A stretch of 62,768 bases of DNA from an uncultured Granulosicoccaceae bacterium (lineage in GTDB: Bacteria; Pseudomonadota; Gammaproteobacteria; Granulosicoccales; Granulosicoccaceae): contig CALGNZ010000071.1 of the NCBI GenBank assembly GCA_937957915.1, positions 1-62,768 of the forward strand, read 5' to 3'. Below the pieces are notes generated by a model. The model did not search any database. It was not told the origin of the DNA and saw nothing but the letters and a program-made list of their open reading frames with translations. The translations under genes and the position numbers were made by a program. Shown piece after piece: positions 53,174 through 62,768 of this stretch. Each line of letters begins with the position of its first letter. Position 1 is the first letter of the stretch.

Positions 53174-54010
53174 ATGCTCGATAAAATTGTATCGGCACGA
53201 CCCTCTCTGAGTCGTGCCGAGAGAAAAGTTGCTGATCAGGTACTCGAAAACCCTGAACTTTGCGTCGAGGTATCAATTCAGCGGCTGGCACAGACTGCCG
53301 GGGTAAGTGACCCGACGGTATTAAGGTTTTGTCGGGCGATTGGCTGTAAGGGGTATCACGACTTCAAGATTCGAATGGCGCAATCGATCGCCAGCCAGGA
53401 CAAGTTTTTCTTTCGTGATGTCAACGCGGGTGATACAACCCGAGAGTTGTCCGCCAAACTTGTCGACTCTGCAATCGCATCGATGCAAAACATCCAGAAC
53501 CAACTTAATCACGAGGCGATGGAGGCGGCCATTGATCTCTATTGCAACGCAGATCGTGTAGAGTTTTATGGCTCTGGAGGGTCTGCACTGGTCGCGGAAG
53601 ATGCGCAGTTAAAGTTCTTTCGGTTGGGTAAGCCGGCAATTGCCTATGCTGATCCGCATGTGCAAAAAGCCTCCGCGGTACTGCTCGACGACAATGCACT
53701 TGCAATTGCTATTTCGTACAGCGGCAGGAATCGTGATGTTATAGAGGCCATGTCGCTTGCCAAGCGCTCAGGGTCACCAGTGGTAACGGTCACCCGTACC
53801 GGTTCACCGCTTGAGCGGCTGGCGGATATCAATTTGAATGTAGAAGTGTCTGAAGACTCCGATGTGTTTTCACCATTGAAATCTCGGCTGGCGCAAATGG
53901 TCGTGCTGGACATTCTTGCTGTTGGTGTTGCATTGCGGGGTGGCGAAAAAATGATAGACCGGCTGGCGCGAGCGACAATGGCGATTGCGGACAATTTTGT
54001 CGATAGGTAG
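53174..54010 (+). CDS. hexR: HexR family transcriptional regulator (RpiR/MurR type)
   Basis: 278 residues. Helix-turn-helix domain (about 34-60, QRLAQTAGVSDPTVLRFCRAIGCKGYHDFK), then a SIS sugar-phosphate domain (about 125-255, VEFYGSGGSALVAEDAQLKFFRLG). HexR represses zwf, edd-eda and related genes and is released by KDPG. The gene lies at the edd/eda/zwf cluster beside two matching boxes, which supports a local autoregulatory circuit. ATG at 53174. A generic RpiR paralogue is possible, but the context favours HexR. Confidence 0.93.
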   Translation: MLDKIVSARPSLSRAERKVADQVLENPELCVEVSIQRLAQTAGVSDPTVLRFCRAIGCKGYHDFKIRMAQSIASQDKFFFRDVNAGDTTRELSAKLVDSAIASMQNIQNQLNHEAMEAAIDLYCNADRVEFYGSGGSALVAEDAQLKFFRLGKPAIAYADPHVQKASAVLLDDNALAIAISYSGRNRDVIEAMSLAKRSGSPVVTVTRTGSPLERLADINLNVEVSEDSDVFSPLKSRLAQMVVLDILAVGVALRGGEKMIDRLARATMAIADNFVDR

Positions 54011-54221
54011 GTTCGACACGGCTAGTGGTGTTCAGCTTTGTGGAAGCCTGCGACCAAAAGCGAAGCAAAAGTCTTTGCGCGACCGGCGCAGGGTGCTGGT
54101 GAGTGACGCGAATCGCACTACTATTACTGATAAAAGAGGAACGATAAAGCAATCGGCTGTAGAAAATCGTAGTTCATCACCCTACCATTATGGCGTTGTA
54201 ACTAAGGTATCCATTGAATAG

Positions 54222-55070
54222 CTACAGGAAATCGTTTACTGCCTCGGCCACTGGCTCAGGTGTGTCCATATGCAAATGGTGAAAGCCTGGTATCTTTCGA
54301 ACGGTTTTGTCTTTTATCATTGTGAGCCTTGAGTCCATTTCTTCGCGGGCAACAATATAGCCGTCGATGGCGATGATACAGAGTACCGGGCATTGCACTG
54401 CTTTGAGCATTTGCTCTACCTGGCTCTCGGTGTAGTAGGCCGGTGAGGCAAGTCTCAACTGTCGGTCAAAGCGCCACTTAAAGCCTTGTTCAGTTTCAAC
54501 CAGTTGGCGCTCAACGATCAATTGCGCTGAAGAAGGCTGCATTTTCGTGGCTAACAAGCGTGCCTCCACTGCTTTGTCGACATTTGCATAAATCCGTCCG
54601 CGGTACTTCTGTGGATCGTTAAAGTCTTCGTGAAAGCGTTTGAGTCGTTTTGGTAATTGTTCAGCACTTTCGGACAGAGGCCCGAGCGCGTCTATCATCA
54701 CCAGTTTCTGTATTCTGTCGGCACCTGCTATAGCACAGACAGGTACGATGGAGCCACCGAGTGAGTGACCCGCTAAAGTAAATTCCGCCCAGCCTAGTGC
54801 GTCTGCAACCTGAAGTACCTTGTGAGCATAAGACGCGATGGTGTACGGAAACCCCTCACAGTGATGATCAGAGAAGCCGTGGCCCGGCAAGTCGATAGCG
54901 ACGATCTCTGCATTCTTTATATGTGGCATCATCGGTACGAAACTGTTGGCATTGTCGAGCCAGCCGTGAAGGCAGAGCATTTTTGTTGGCAGGCCAATGC
55001 CGGTGTGCAGTCCCCGTATTGTGCCGCCGGGGATATCCAGCGTGATCGAAGCCGGTTTTTCAATTGCCAC
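54222..55070 (-). CDS. Alpha/beta hydrolase
   Basis: 282 residues from GTG 55070 (the frame extends to GTG 55148, adding 26 residues without a signal). Oxyanion motif HGWLDN near the N-terminus, AGHSLGGS with the nucleophile serine, and a late FHHLHMDTPEPV segment supplying the catalytic His. MIDALGPLSESAEQ and LHG-W-DN match the group of lipase/esterase-like hydrolases widespread in gammaproteobacteria. Physiological substrate unknown. Divergent from the JDVT-CTERM gene. Confidence 0.88.
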   Translation of the reverse strand: MAIEKPASITLDIPGGTIRGLHTGIGLPTKMLCLHGWLDNANSFVPMMPHIKNAEIVAIDLPGHGFSDHHCEGFPYTIASYAHKVLQVADALGWAEFTLAGHSLGGSIVPVCAIAGADRIQKLVMIDALGPLSESAEQLPKRLKRFHEDFNDPQKYRGRIYANVDKAVEARLLATKMQPSSAQLIVERQLVETEQGFKWRFDRQLRLASPAYYTESQVEQMLKAVQCPVLCIIAIDGYIVAREEMDSRLTMIKDKTVRKIPGFHHLHMDTPEPVAEAVNDFL

Positions 55071-55172
55071 TTGCTTACTCTGTATGTTGACTGTGTGAGC
55101 AGTACGTGTGTGTCGGACTATTGTCGCTGCAATGACGCATTTTGGCACTGTGATTGCGCGTAATGTCGGGCT

Positions 55173-57005
55173 ATGAATTCGTATCTACAAAAATATTCCG
55201 CAACGGGTGTTGTTAATTCTGCTAACGACGGAAGTAGGTCGCATGGCTGTACACAATATTTACGTGCCACATCTGGCGGCTGCCATAACTGGGTGGCGTT
55301 GATTCTAATAGCATTACTCGTTTGGCGTCCAACAATCGCGGATGTGTCATTCGACCATACTTTGGATTTTGATGAAGATGGTGTGACTGATCAACTCGAC
55401 CTTGATCAGGACAACGACGGTATTCTGAATAGCGATGAAGGTTATGTTTCCTTTGCTAATCTTGCGGACTATCCGGCTGAAAGCTTTATATTGTTGCCTG
55501 ATACCGTGGTCACAGCCAGTCAGCAAGCTGCCAGTCAGTCGGCAGGGTCGGTTTTTCGTTATCCTTTACTCAATGGCAGAGGTATTCCGTCTGTCGAATT
55601 TGTCGGCACTATAGAGCGCACTGATACCCTTGTTGACTGGGCTGTGCAGCAGCAACTGCCAAAGCTTAAGCACCTCGGGGCCGGACGCAGCGAAGTACAC
55701 TGGCAATTTGTGCGCTTCGGAACTGATGAGCAGATGTTGGTAGATGTAGACCTGACAATCGCTGACCTCGACGGCAGTCGGAGCGAGAGTGTCACGGTCA
55801 GTCTGGAAGATATTGCCGGTTACTCAGTGTCAGTGGAGTCGAATCTGCAGATAAATGACGCTGTTGCGGGTAAGGTGGTATTCACTGCAAATGGAGTATC
55901 TGACAACACAGAAAACGATGCAGTAGTGCTGCATTTGCGCAACGTTAGTGCACTGAATATCACCTACAGCAGCCAGCCAAATATAAACGTACTGCCCGGG
56001 CTCGATAACGATGCCGCGGGGTTCAGGCATAATTTTACCGCCGGTGCACTTGATAACTATGTCCCCGCGCCTGTGGTACTTGATACCGACAACGACGGTT
56101 ATCCGGATCATCAGGATCTGGACAGCAATAATGATGGACTGCCCGATGCCGACGCTGGTGTTGATAAGAACCGCGACGGCATGGTCGACGGCCCTGTGGA
56201 TGCCAATGGTGTGCCCGCACCATACGAAGTGGTTGCTGACGAAGGCGCTCCAACCAGTGAGCCGCCAATTGAACAACTGGCAGAGCAGACTGTGGAGCAG
56301 TTGCCTGAACCAGTGTCCTCTGCCGCCAGTGCCACGCTCAATATAGTCTCTGATCTGGATCGCGACAGTATTTCAGATAGGGTTGAAGGGTTGGGAGACG
56401 CGGATGGAGATGGCGTGCCCAATCAGTATGACCTTGACAGCGACAACGACGGGCTGGCAGATCTGGTTGAAGCGGGTGGCATCGACGCAGACAACAATGG
56501 CGTGATTGATGACGCACCGGACACGCTGGTAAAAACTTACACGACCATCGTGCCTGACTTCGACAATGACGGGGTACCTGATTTTCTGGATTCTGACTCA
56601 GACCAGGACACGCTGTTTGATTTGGTTGAAGCCGGTGGCGAAGATCTGGATGCGAATGGCGTCATAGATGGATTGATCGATCAGAATGGCGACGGGTGGG
56701 ACGATCGCTTTCTGGCAAATCCCTTACCCTTGCCTGACTCTGATAATGATGGCAATCCGGATACTCTGGACAATGACCCCATCCTTCCAGTCGCAGTAGT
56801 ACTGGAAGATTTTCAACAGTTGACTGAAGATGTCAGTATTAACAGTGATATCGTGACTGGCGGAGCCGCAGGGTGTGCTCTGAGAACTGGCCCACAAGCC
56901 ATGGATCCGATGCTGTGGGTGTTGCTATTGGTACTACAATTCTACTATTGGAAAAGACGAGTAGTACCTAATCGCCGCAGGATCATCGATGCATCAACTC
57001 AATAG
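55173..57005 (+). CDS. Secreted Asp-rich (type-3 repeat) protein with JDVT-CTERM-like sorting tag
   Basis: 610 residues. A long N-terminus with hydrophobic core [12 protein letters not shown] (about 46-57) ahead of the signal cleavage. Asp-rich DxDxDG calcium-loop repeats occur at about 65-90, 305-340, 400-440 and 460-540. A beta-rich domain of about 200 residues lies between the first two. The C-terminus [30 protein letters not shown] has a small-residue/Cys lead, then DPxL, a hydrophobic helix and an Arg-rich tail, as in JDVT-CTERM tags that are cut by a dedicated intramembrane protease and anchor proteins at the surface. The protease gene is not in this window. Confidence 0.78.
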   Translation: MNSYLQKYSATGVVNSANDGSRSHGCTQYLRATSGGCHNWVALILIALLVWRPTIADVSFDHTLDFDEDGVTDQLDLDQDNDGILNSDEGYVSFANLADYPAESFILLPDTVVTASQQAASQSAGSVFRYPLLNGRGIPSVEFVGTIERTDTLVDWAVQQQLPKLKHLGAGRSEVHWQFVRFGTDEQMLVDVDLTIADLDGSRSESVTVSLEDIAGYSVSVESNLQINDAVAGKVVFTANGVSDNTENDAVVLHLRNVSALNITYSSQPNINVLPGLDNDAAGFRHNFTAGALDNYVPAPVVLDTDNDGYPDHQDLDSNNDGLPDADAGVDKNRDGMVDGPVDANGVPAPYEVVADEGAPTSEPPIEQLAEQTVEQLPEPVSSAASATLNIVSDLDRDSISDRVEGLGDADGDGVPNQYDLDSDNDGLADLVEAGGIDADNNGVIDDAPDTLVKTYTTIVPDFDNDGVPDFLDSDSDQDTLFDLVEAGGEDLDANGVIDGLIDQNGDGWDDRFLANPLPLPDSDNDGNPDTLDNDPILPVAVVLEDFQQLTEDVSINSDIVTGGAAGCALRTGPQAMDPMLWVLLLVLQFYYWKRRVVPNRRRIIDASTQ

Positions 57006-57006
57006 C

Positions 57007-57621
57007 ATGGGTTTATCTCTCGACAAGTGTCGAATAGCCACGAATTCAGGCTTGCGAATGACACCGACAATGATCTTGCTGTCATTGATTCAGGTGTTGT
57101 CAGCTTGCAGTTCCAGTGGTCTCGAAGGTGTGCCAGAGATGGGTGCCGCGACGGACTCTGTTACTACCAAACTCAATGATGAGATTGAATCGACCCGACA
57201 GTTAACGGTCTATCTGCAGCTAGACTCGGACAGTGGCTTCCAACCCGTCTATCCTGATCGCATTGTTGTTGCGCAAGCGGTGGTGCCTGAAATTAACAGG
57301 ACAGCGGAGGCAAAAATGCTGGTGCAGGGAGTTAACACTATAGTTGTAGGTAGTAACTGTGATGAGTTATTACAGCAATACCCAGAGATAACGGAGTGTG
57401 TCCTTGTTGATTCTGTGGAAGTAACCTACGGTTATATTCAGTCAACGGCGACCACTGATCAAGAGGGCTTTGCGTCTCTGCAGGTGGGGCAGGAAGATAT
57501 TCGTGTGTCTGTGCGAAGCTGGCCAACAATTGAAGATGACAAATGTCATTGGAGCGGGTCGGCGATTGCAAAAAGCAATGTAGAGTCGGTTGCTATACCG
57601 TTACTGGTATTTTGTGAGTAA
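57007..57621 (+). CDS. Hypothetical lipoprotein following the JDVT-CTERM gene
   Basis: About 204 residues from ATG 57007; ATG 56989 (overlapping the previous gene by 17 bases) and ATG 57058 are alternatives. The hydrophobic run MILLSLIQVLSAC provides a lipobox cysteine. The mature part contains five cysteines (NCDEL, ECVLVD, KCHWSG and others) and a beta-rich fold beginning RQLTVYLQLDSDSG. No recognised family. Its position right after the CTERM gene suggests a shared transcript and a joint surface role. Start of translation uncertain. Confidence 0.7.
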   Translation: MGLSLDKCRIATNSGLRMTPTMILLSLIQVLSACSSSGLEGVPEMGAATDSVTTKLNDEIESTRQLTVYLQLDSDSGFQPVYPDRIVVAQAVVPEINRTAEAKMLVQGVNTIVVGSNCDELLQQYPEITECVLVDSVEVTYGYIQSTATTDQEGFASLQVGQEDIRVSVRSWPTIEDDKCHWSGSAIAKSNVESVAIPLLVFCE

Positions 57622-57842
57622 GTCTGCATCTGCATTGTTATAAGAGTAAGGCTCTCTCTTTCCATTGCGTTGCACGCTGACACCCCACGTCCGGTCAATA
57701 AAGACTTTTTGCTTCGTTTTTGGTTTTTTCAACAATGCAGCCCCGACCGGGATACCTTATATGCTCGCCCCAATTGGGCGATCAACCTCAAAATTCAGCT
57801 TGTTAGCTGCGCGACAACGCACCGCTCGTTGGCGTGTAATGC

Positions 57843-59639
57843 CTATGCAGCTTTACTGGCAGCGCCGTTTTTCAGTAGTTCGCTAAAGGCATCAGCAATC
57901 AGGGGTTTGCTACACAGATAGCCCTGGTACAGCTCACAAGACAATTGTCGAACATGATGTAGTTGAATATCTGTTTCAATACCTTCCGCCACAACACGCA
58001 TACCTAAATCATGTGCAAGTGAAACCATCGCCTTGACGACAGGCGCTTCGCTCTCCTGTGTTTCCAGAACTTCAATAAACGATTTATCTATCTTCAATTC
58101 GTCCAGTGGAAATTTCTGCAGGTAACTCAGTGAGGAATAGCCGGTTCCAAAATCATCAATCGACAGGCTTATGCCCTGGTCTTTGAGTTTGTGCAGTAAA
58201 TCGATATTCGACTCTGCGTTCTCCATAACCATATTTTCAGTCAGTTCCAGCGTCAGACAGTGTGCTGGCAAGCCGCTTTCTGCGAGCGCTCGTTGTACGG
58301 TTGCGGTCATGTCGGAGTTGTGAATCTGTTTGATCGACACATTCACAGCCAGTTTAAAATCAAATCCGAATTCTTCACGCCAACTGGCTGCCTGTGAACA
58401 CGCCTGTCTGAGTATCCATTCACCCATTGGCACAATCAGGCCAATTTGCTCTGCCACTGGAATAAATTCATCGGGACCCACAAAGCCGAGGCTCGGTGGC
58501 ATCCAGCGCATCAGCGCCTCTGCACCTATGATCTCGCCGGTGACTATATCAACTTTGGGTTGATAGGTAACGCGCAATTCCTGTTTCTTGATTGAATCGC
58601 GCAGGCCATTCTCAATAGCAAGCAGCCTTCCGGACGCACAGTTCATTTCCTGCGAGTAGAACGCGTAACTCTCTTTAGAATCCTGTGAACGTGCGTGCAG
58701 CATTGCCGTTTCAGCATTGCTGATAAGGGTTTGTGAGTCTGCTGCATCATCCGGGTACACTGCAATTCCGACCCTGGCACTGGTGTAGACAGACTGGCCG
58801 TCGACGCGATGTGATTCGCTGCTTTCTATAATAATCCGCCTCGCGAGAACAGCCGCCTGTTGAGGGTTGTCGAGAGGGCCTATAAAAATGGTGAATTTGT
58901 CACCACTGGTACGCGCCAGGTTGGTGTTCAATCGGGTGCCATAGACGGCGCCAAGGTTACCCGCGGACCTTACGCAGGAATCAAGTGTATGCGCAAAGGC
59001 CTGGAGTATTCGATTGCCGTGCTCACGCCCCAGTGTCATATTTATCTTTTTAAGATTCTCCATGTTCACGCATAGCACGGCGCACATGCTGCCCGCTTCT
59101 TTAAACGACATTGTCGCTTCTGTGGTTGATCGAAGAAACGTCTCAAACTTTGCGAGTCCGGTCAGTTGATCATAGTTGACCAATTGATGCTGGTATGCCT
59201 TGGCCGCAAGTGTATTGCGCAATCGTAAAGCGAGTTCACTGGCATCGACGGGTTTTGCCAAAAAGTCCATCGCGCCAAGTTGCAGTGCCTGTAGTTTAGT
59301 TTCCGCATCATCGGATGATGTGAGAATTACTACAGGGATATGCTGCAAGGCCTGCTCTCGTTTCATCGCGTTCATGATGTCGAAGCCAGACACATCGGGC
59401 ATCATTAGATCAAGCAAAATAACATCGGGCTTCTCACGGCGCATCAGTTCGATCGCGTGAATAGACTCGCTGGTCGTGACGAAGTTATGGTAACCCTCGC
59501 TCTCCAGATACGTCTGCAGTACCTCTGTATTGATAGGCTCGTCATCGACAAGCATGATCTTTGAGGTGGAGATCAGCGACTCGTACTGATTGAGTTCGTT
59601 ATTAACTTCCGTATCTGCGCTGTTGGAGCTATTTTGCAT
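57843..59639 (-). CDS. Response regulator with degenerate GGDEF and EAL domain (putative c-di-GMP phosphodiesterase)
   Basis: 598 residues from ATG 59639 (GGTGG eight bases upstream); GTG 59651 is in frame. Receiver with phosphoacceptor D77 in VILLDLMMPDVSG. The GGDEF motif reads SGDKF (245-249), so cyclase activity is unlikely, although it could still bind GTP. The EAL domain has GAEALMRW at 372-379, and ENMVMEN, DDFGTGYSSLS and ELKIDKSF look intact, so c-di-GMP hydrolysis is expected. It lies 20 bases after the hybrid kinase stop, so they form one operon and the kinase is the probable donor. Confidence 0.93.
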   Translation of the reverse strand: MQNSSNSADTEVNNELNQYESLISTSKIMLVDDEPINTEVLQTYLESEGYHNFVTTSESIHAIELMRREKPDVILLDLMMPDVSGFDIMNAMKREQALQHIPVVILTSSDDAETKLQALQLGAMDFLAKPVDASELALRLRNTLAAKAYQHQLVNYDQLTGLAKFETFLRSTTEATMSFKEAGSMCAVLCVNMENLKKINMTLGREHGNRILQAFAHTLDSCVRSAGNLGAVYGTRLNTNLARTSGDKFTIFIGPLDNPQQAAVLARRIIIESSESHRVDGQSVYTSARVGIAVYPDDAADSQTLISNAETAMLHARSQDSKESYAFYSQEMNCASGRLLAIENGLRDSIKKQELRVTYQPKVDIVTGEIIGAEALMRWMPPSLGFVGPDEFIPVAEQIGLIVPMGEWILRQACSQAASWREEFGFDFKLAVNVSIKQIHNSDMTATVQRALAESGLPAHCLTLELTENMVMENAESNIDLLHKLKDQGISLSIDDFGTGYSSLSYLQKFPLDELKIDKSFIEVLETQESEAPVVKAMVSLAHDLGMRVVAEGIETDIQLHHVRQLSCELYQGYLCSKPLIADAFSELLKNGAASKAA

Positions 59640-59659
59640 GGTGGGTGCCACCGTTTTTG

Positions 59660-62626
59660 TTACACTGCATTGCTAGATGCTGACGGGTGTTGCCCATCGT
59701 TTTCCGGGGTAATAAGCCGTTTTGAATAGTGTTTTATTGTGGACAAATATTTCTCGACATCTTCACTGTTTTCAGCCTTCGCGCTTTCTTCAAGGTTTGC
59801 AGCCATTTCCGTAAAGGAATCATAGCCAACCATACCGCCCGATCCTTTTAGCCAGTGCGCGAGCCCGGCTAGTTCGGTGTAGTTTCCTTCCCTGCTGGCA
59901 TCTTCCATAAGTGATATTTTTTCGTGCAGCCGTGGCAGAAATTTCAGTACAATCGGCCTGAACTTGGGATCCATGGCCAGGCGGCTCTCTGCCACAGAGG
60001 AATCGGCCGAATTTAAGTCTGCTTTAGGTAAAGAAGTCATATGCGCCTGGTTGGCGGCAGTAACTTTGGCCCCTTTTGGTAACTCAACTGGTAACTCAAC
60101 AGTCGCTGCTTTTACTGAATTGTCGTCGTTATCACTTCCTTGCAGGCGGCTTGCCAGACCGCGGATCGTGTTGAGTTTTTCGTCTAACTGATCACGCTGA
60201 TTGTTTTTTGCGAGGTCTTCCAGTTCCTTTGCCGGGTCAGAAAAAATATCAAAACCGACAGTTCCTCCAGAGCCCTTTAACCAGTGTGCAAGTGCCGCCA
60301 GTTCAGTCATGTCACCTTCATTTATGGCAGTTTGCATCAGTGGAAGCTGGTCATTTATGCGAACAATAAATTTGTCTATTACTGTTGACAGCTTTCCTGA
60401 TTTGGCAAGTCGACTGACTATAGGTGAGGTGTCCTCCACAGTGACCTCTGCAGGGCTGATGGCGGCCAGTTGGTTGCTTGCTGGTGCCGCCTCTTCTGCT
60501 GTGCCATTGAGTAACCTGGCCAGCAGAACTGTGAGTGCATCTATATCGATGGGCTTGGTCATGTAGTGCGAAAAGCCCGCATCTATCACACGCTGTTCGT
60601 AGCCTTTCATGGCATTGGCTGTTAACGCGATGATTGGTTGAGTCTGGCCGATCTCGCGCATGACTTTCACGGTTTCATAGCCATCCATAACCGGCATCTG
60701 TATGTCAGACAAAATAACGTCGTAGTGTTTGTCCTTCGCCATGTCGACACCGATGGCGCCGTTCTCGGCGGTTTCGACATCCAGCCCCAGATCGCTTAAC
60801 ACAATAGTTAATAGCTCACGGTTCTCGGCAGCATCATCGATTACCAGCAACTTCGACTCAGGGAAAACCCAATTTGTCTGGTGATCGATAACTGTACGGG
60901 ACAGCGATTCAAATGCTTCTTCTTCAGTGATCAGTTCTATGTTGTCAACCGCACCGACATCAATGGTCGCGGTAAATGTTGTACCGACGCCTGCTTCGCT
61001 CGACACAACAATGTCTCCACCCAGCGCCTGGCTCAGTTTGCGACTGATTGAAAGACCGAGACCGGTGCCACCGAAGCGACGTGTGATAGATGAGTCGGCC
61101 TGTACAAACGGCTTAAAGACAGCTGCTTGCTGTTGATCGTTCATGCCGATACCACTGTCCGCAACATCAACTGCGATTTGCTGGCACCCGTTCTTGTCAA
61201 TGTAACGCAGAACAACTTCAACGCCGCCGTCTTCAGTGAATTTGATGGCGTTGCCAACCAGATTGGTAATGATCTGACGGAGTCGTGAGCCGTCGCTAAT
61301 GATGGTCTTCGGAATTGGCGCAGGTATTTTCAGGTCAAGCGTTATATCTTTTTCGATGGCTCGGACTTTCAATACCTGAATCACATCATGTGCGACACGA
61401 TGTGGTTCGCAGGCGAGTGCCTCAACCTCGAGGGCACCGGATTCAACCTTCGACAAATCAAGTACATCGTTAATCAACTCAAGCAGATGTTTGCCACTGC
61501 TTGAAATTGTTCCCAGGTGTTTTTCCCAGTGCGGGCTTGAAGCGCCGCCACGTTTCAACACTTCGGTGAAACCCAGGATCGCCGTCATCGGGGTACGAAT
61601 CTCGTGACTCATGTTAGAGAGGAAGTCGCTTTTGGCCTTATTGGCCTCTTCTGCGTCGTCACGAGCGATTCTCAGCTCTCTTTCCTTTTGTTCAAGCTCG
61701 GTAACATCGTCCAGGCTGATGAGTACGCCACTTGTTTTCGATTCGGAGAGTATTGGAGAACAGTTGACCAGAAAGTCGTGACGGTCGTCGTTCTCGCCAA
61801 TCAGTGACAAACCTACCCCTCGAATGGTTTCGCCAGAAGTAATGGCCTGCTGCCATGGATAGACTATTTCCCCGGACTCGCCTGTTGGCGCCGGCCGCAC
61901 GGTGCTTTGCCGCCAATCGAATGACTCTGCTTTTTTGCCCAGTAACTGATCAGTTGTCTGCCCGGTTATTTCCTGAAACGCTTTATTGGCCAGAACGACG
62001 TTGGATTTTTGATCAATAACGATCAGTGCTTCCGCCAGAGTATCGAGCGCCGAGCGTACGCGGCCAGGTATGGCACGGGAAGGGTTTAGCGCCTTCAACA
62101 TCTTGCCCAGATACAGGTAGAAAAAGATGAAGCTAAACAGGCCGCAAAAAGCAACCAGCGCCATATTGTTAGACCGTACTTTGTCCAGCAGTGTATCGCC
62201 GCTGATATCCGAGAAATACAGGATGACATTTCCCCACGGTGCATCCTGCTTCAAGATGGGCAGAATAATTCTGGTCGCGGTCGAGGATTGGTCGGTTGTA
62301 TTGTGGGCTAAGACCTGTTGCTCGTCGCCAAAGATCAGTGGTTCATCACCGTCACGTAACAGGGTTGCCGCTAGCAGCGCAGGGCTTCGCTGAATATTGA
62401 ATTCCAGGTTGTTACCGATACTCGTGAGATTGCCAGACTGCAGGAACAGCGTCGTTGCCGAGGCAATAGACTCGGACAGTGACACGCGGCCGTCTACCGT
62501 CGTCTGCTTCGTGTCCGGAGTCAGATTCAGCACTGTAGAAAACAGCAACAGTGATACGACGATAGATGTCAGCCCAAATGCAAGCTGAAACCTTGTCGAC
62601 AATTTGTTCATAATCGAAAGTGTCAT
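59660..62626 (-). CDS. Hybrid sensor histidine kinase with two HPt domains
   Basis: 988 residues from ATG 62626 (AGAGGTGGGA just upstream). Two membrane helices (about 14-36 and 153-174) flank a periplasmic domain of about 115 residues. Then PAS (about 188-310), HisKA with H341 in SNMSHEIRTPM, HATPase (G1 VADSGIGM, G2 GGTGLGLS) and a receiver with D641 in VILSDIQMPVMDG. It ends with two HPt domains, each with AHWLKGSGG (H781 and H924). The domain order matches a multistep phosphorelay. A single receiver feeding two HPt histidines is unusual; the neighbouring response regulator may take phosphate from one of them. Confidence 0.95.
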   Translation of the reverse strand: MTLSIMNKLSTRFQLAFGLTSIVVSLLLFSTVLNLTPDTKQTTVDGRVSLSESIASATTLFLQSGNLTSIGNNLEFNIQRSPALLAATLLRDGDEPLIFGDEQQVLAHNTTDQSSTATRIILPILKQDAPWGNVILYFSDISGDTLLDKVRSNNMALVAFCGLFSFIFFYLYLGKMLKALNPSRAIPGRVRSALDTLAEALIVIDQKSNVVLANKAFQEITGQTTDQLLGKKAESFDWRQSTVRPAPTGESGEIVYPWQQAITSGETIRGVGLSLIGENDDRHDFLVNCSPILSESKTSGVLISLDDVTELEQKERELRIARDDAEEANKAKSDFLSNMSHEIRTPMTAILGFTEVLKRGGASSPHWEKHLGTISSSGKHLLELINDVLDLSKVESGALEVEALACEPHRVAHDVIQVLKVRAIEKDITLDLKIPAPIPKTIISDGSRLRQIITNLVGNAIKFTEDGGVEVVLRYIDKNGCQQIAVDVADSGIGMNDQQQAAVFKPFVQADSSITRRFGGTGLGLSISRKLSQALGGDIVVSSEAGVGTTFTATIDVGAVDNIELITEEEAFESLSRTVIDHQTNWVFPESKLLVIDDAAENRELLTIVLSDLGLDVETAENGAIGVDMAKDKHYDVILSDIQMPVMDGYETVKVMREIGQTQPIIALTANAMKGYEQRVIDAGFSHYMTKPIDIDALTVLLARLLNGTAEEAAPASNQLAAISPAEVTVEDTSPIVSRLAKSGKLSTVIDKFIVRINDQLPLMQTAINEGDMTELAALAHWLKGSGGTVGFDIFSDPAKELEDLAKNNQRDQLDEKLNTIRGLASRLQGSDNDDNSVKAATVELPVELPKGAKVTAANQAHMTSLPKADLNSADSSVAESRLAMDPKFRPIVLKFLPRLHEKISLMEDASREGNYTELAGLAHWLKGSGGMVGYDSFTEMAANLEESAKAENSEDVEKYLSTIKHYSKRLITPENDGQHPSASSNAV

Positions 62627-62768
62627 TCCCACCTCTCGCAACCGACACACAGATTCGGTGTTGCGGGATCCCTTTAATAAGAAAAATCGTTCTCCAATAG
62701 TAGGTAAGCAGCAGATGCACGAAAAACTTGTGCTTTGTCGGGCTGTTCTATGGGCGGCTTCATGAAAA
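62627..62768. other. Upstream region of the hybrid kinase (window end)
   Basis: 142 bases with no supported gene. It should hold the kinase promoter on the minus strand, but none was placed. Confidence 0.4.

Overview
The window looks like a chromosomal segment of a marine-type gammaproteobacterium. The evidence is the block glnA / DUF4124 protein / ntrB / ntrC, the order glyQ-glyS-gmhB, a split pqiABC cluster, an Entner-Doudoroff cluster (edd, eda, zwf, hexR) with HexR-like boxes, and two C-terminal protein-sorting tags (GlyGly-CTERM and JDVT-CTERM) known from Gram-negative marine lineages. Base composition is near 50% G+C by eye. An Arenicella/Granulosicoccus-like lineage would fit, but this is a guess. 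I found no insertion sequence, prophage, CRISPR array, tRNA or rRNA gene.

Layout. 1-5.2 kb (minus): nitrogen control, with glutamine synthetase, a DUF4124 protein, NtrB, NtrC and an overlapping secreted protein cut by the window edge. 5.7-9.4 kb (plus): glycyl-tRNA synthetase alpha and beta, then GmhB. 9.5-14.0 kb (minus): a secreted protein, TatD, a Tas-like aldo/keto reductase and an SLC13 transporter. 14.7-19.6 kb (plus): TrmB, then a PqiABC-type intermembrane lipid transport system with PqiA split into two overlapping genes. 20.0-21.4 kb: an omega-aminotransferase.

21.7-40.2 kb is the accessory-looking, surface-oriented part. It holds three tandem SASA-type (sialate O-acetylesterase-like) secreted proteins, the last with six Cys/Asp-rich repeats; a DUF1223 protein; a DUF6502 putative regulator with a downstream lipoprotein; a divergent beta-propeller lipoprotein behind two near-identical palindromes; a 2135-residue multidomain protein; and an acetate kinase fused to a PduL-type phosphotransacylase. 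The giant protein combines a YVTN propeller, two haem motifs, type-3 repeats, three CBM9-like repeats and GlyGly-CTERM, then an in-frame lipoprotein-like CHRD tail.

40.2-62.8 kb: a coiled-coil membrane protein with an OmpA/BON partner, an alcohol dehydrogenase, a histidine phosphatase, a YigZ protein, a YbjQ-YbjQ-M48 set, the Entner-Doudoroff cluster, an alpha/beta hydrolase, a JDVT-CTERM protein with an adjoining lipoprotein, and a two-gene signalling operon. That operon has a hybrid kinase with two HPt domains and a response regulator with a degenerate GGDEF and an intact EAL. Best candidates for new biology are the giant fused surface protein, the DUF6502/operator/beta-propeller unit and the AckA-PduL fusion.
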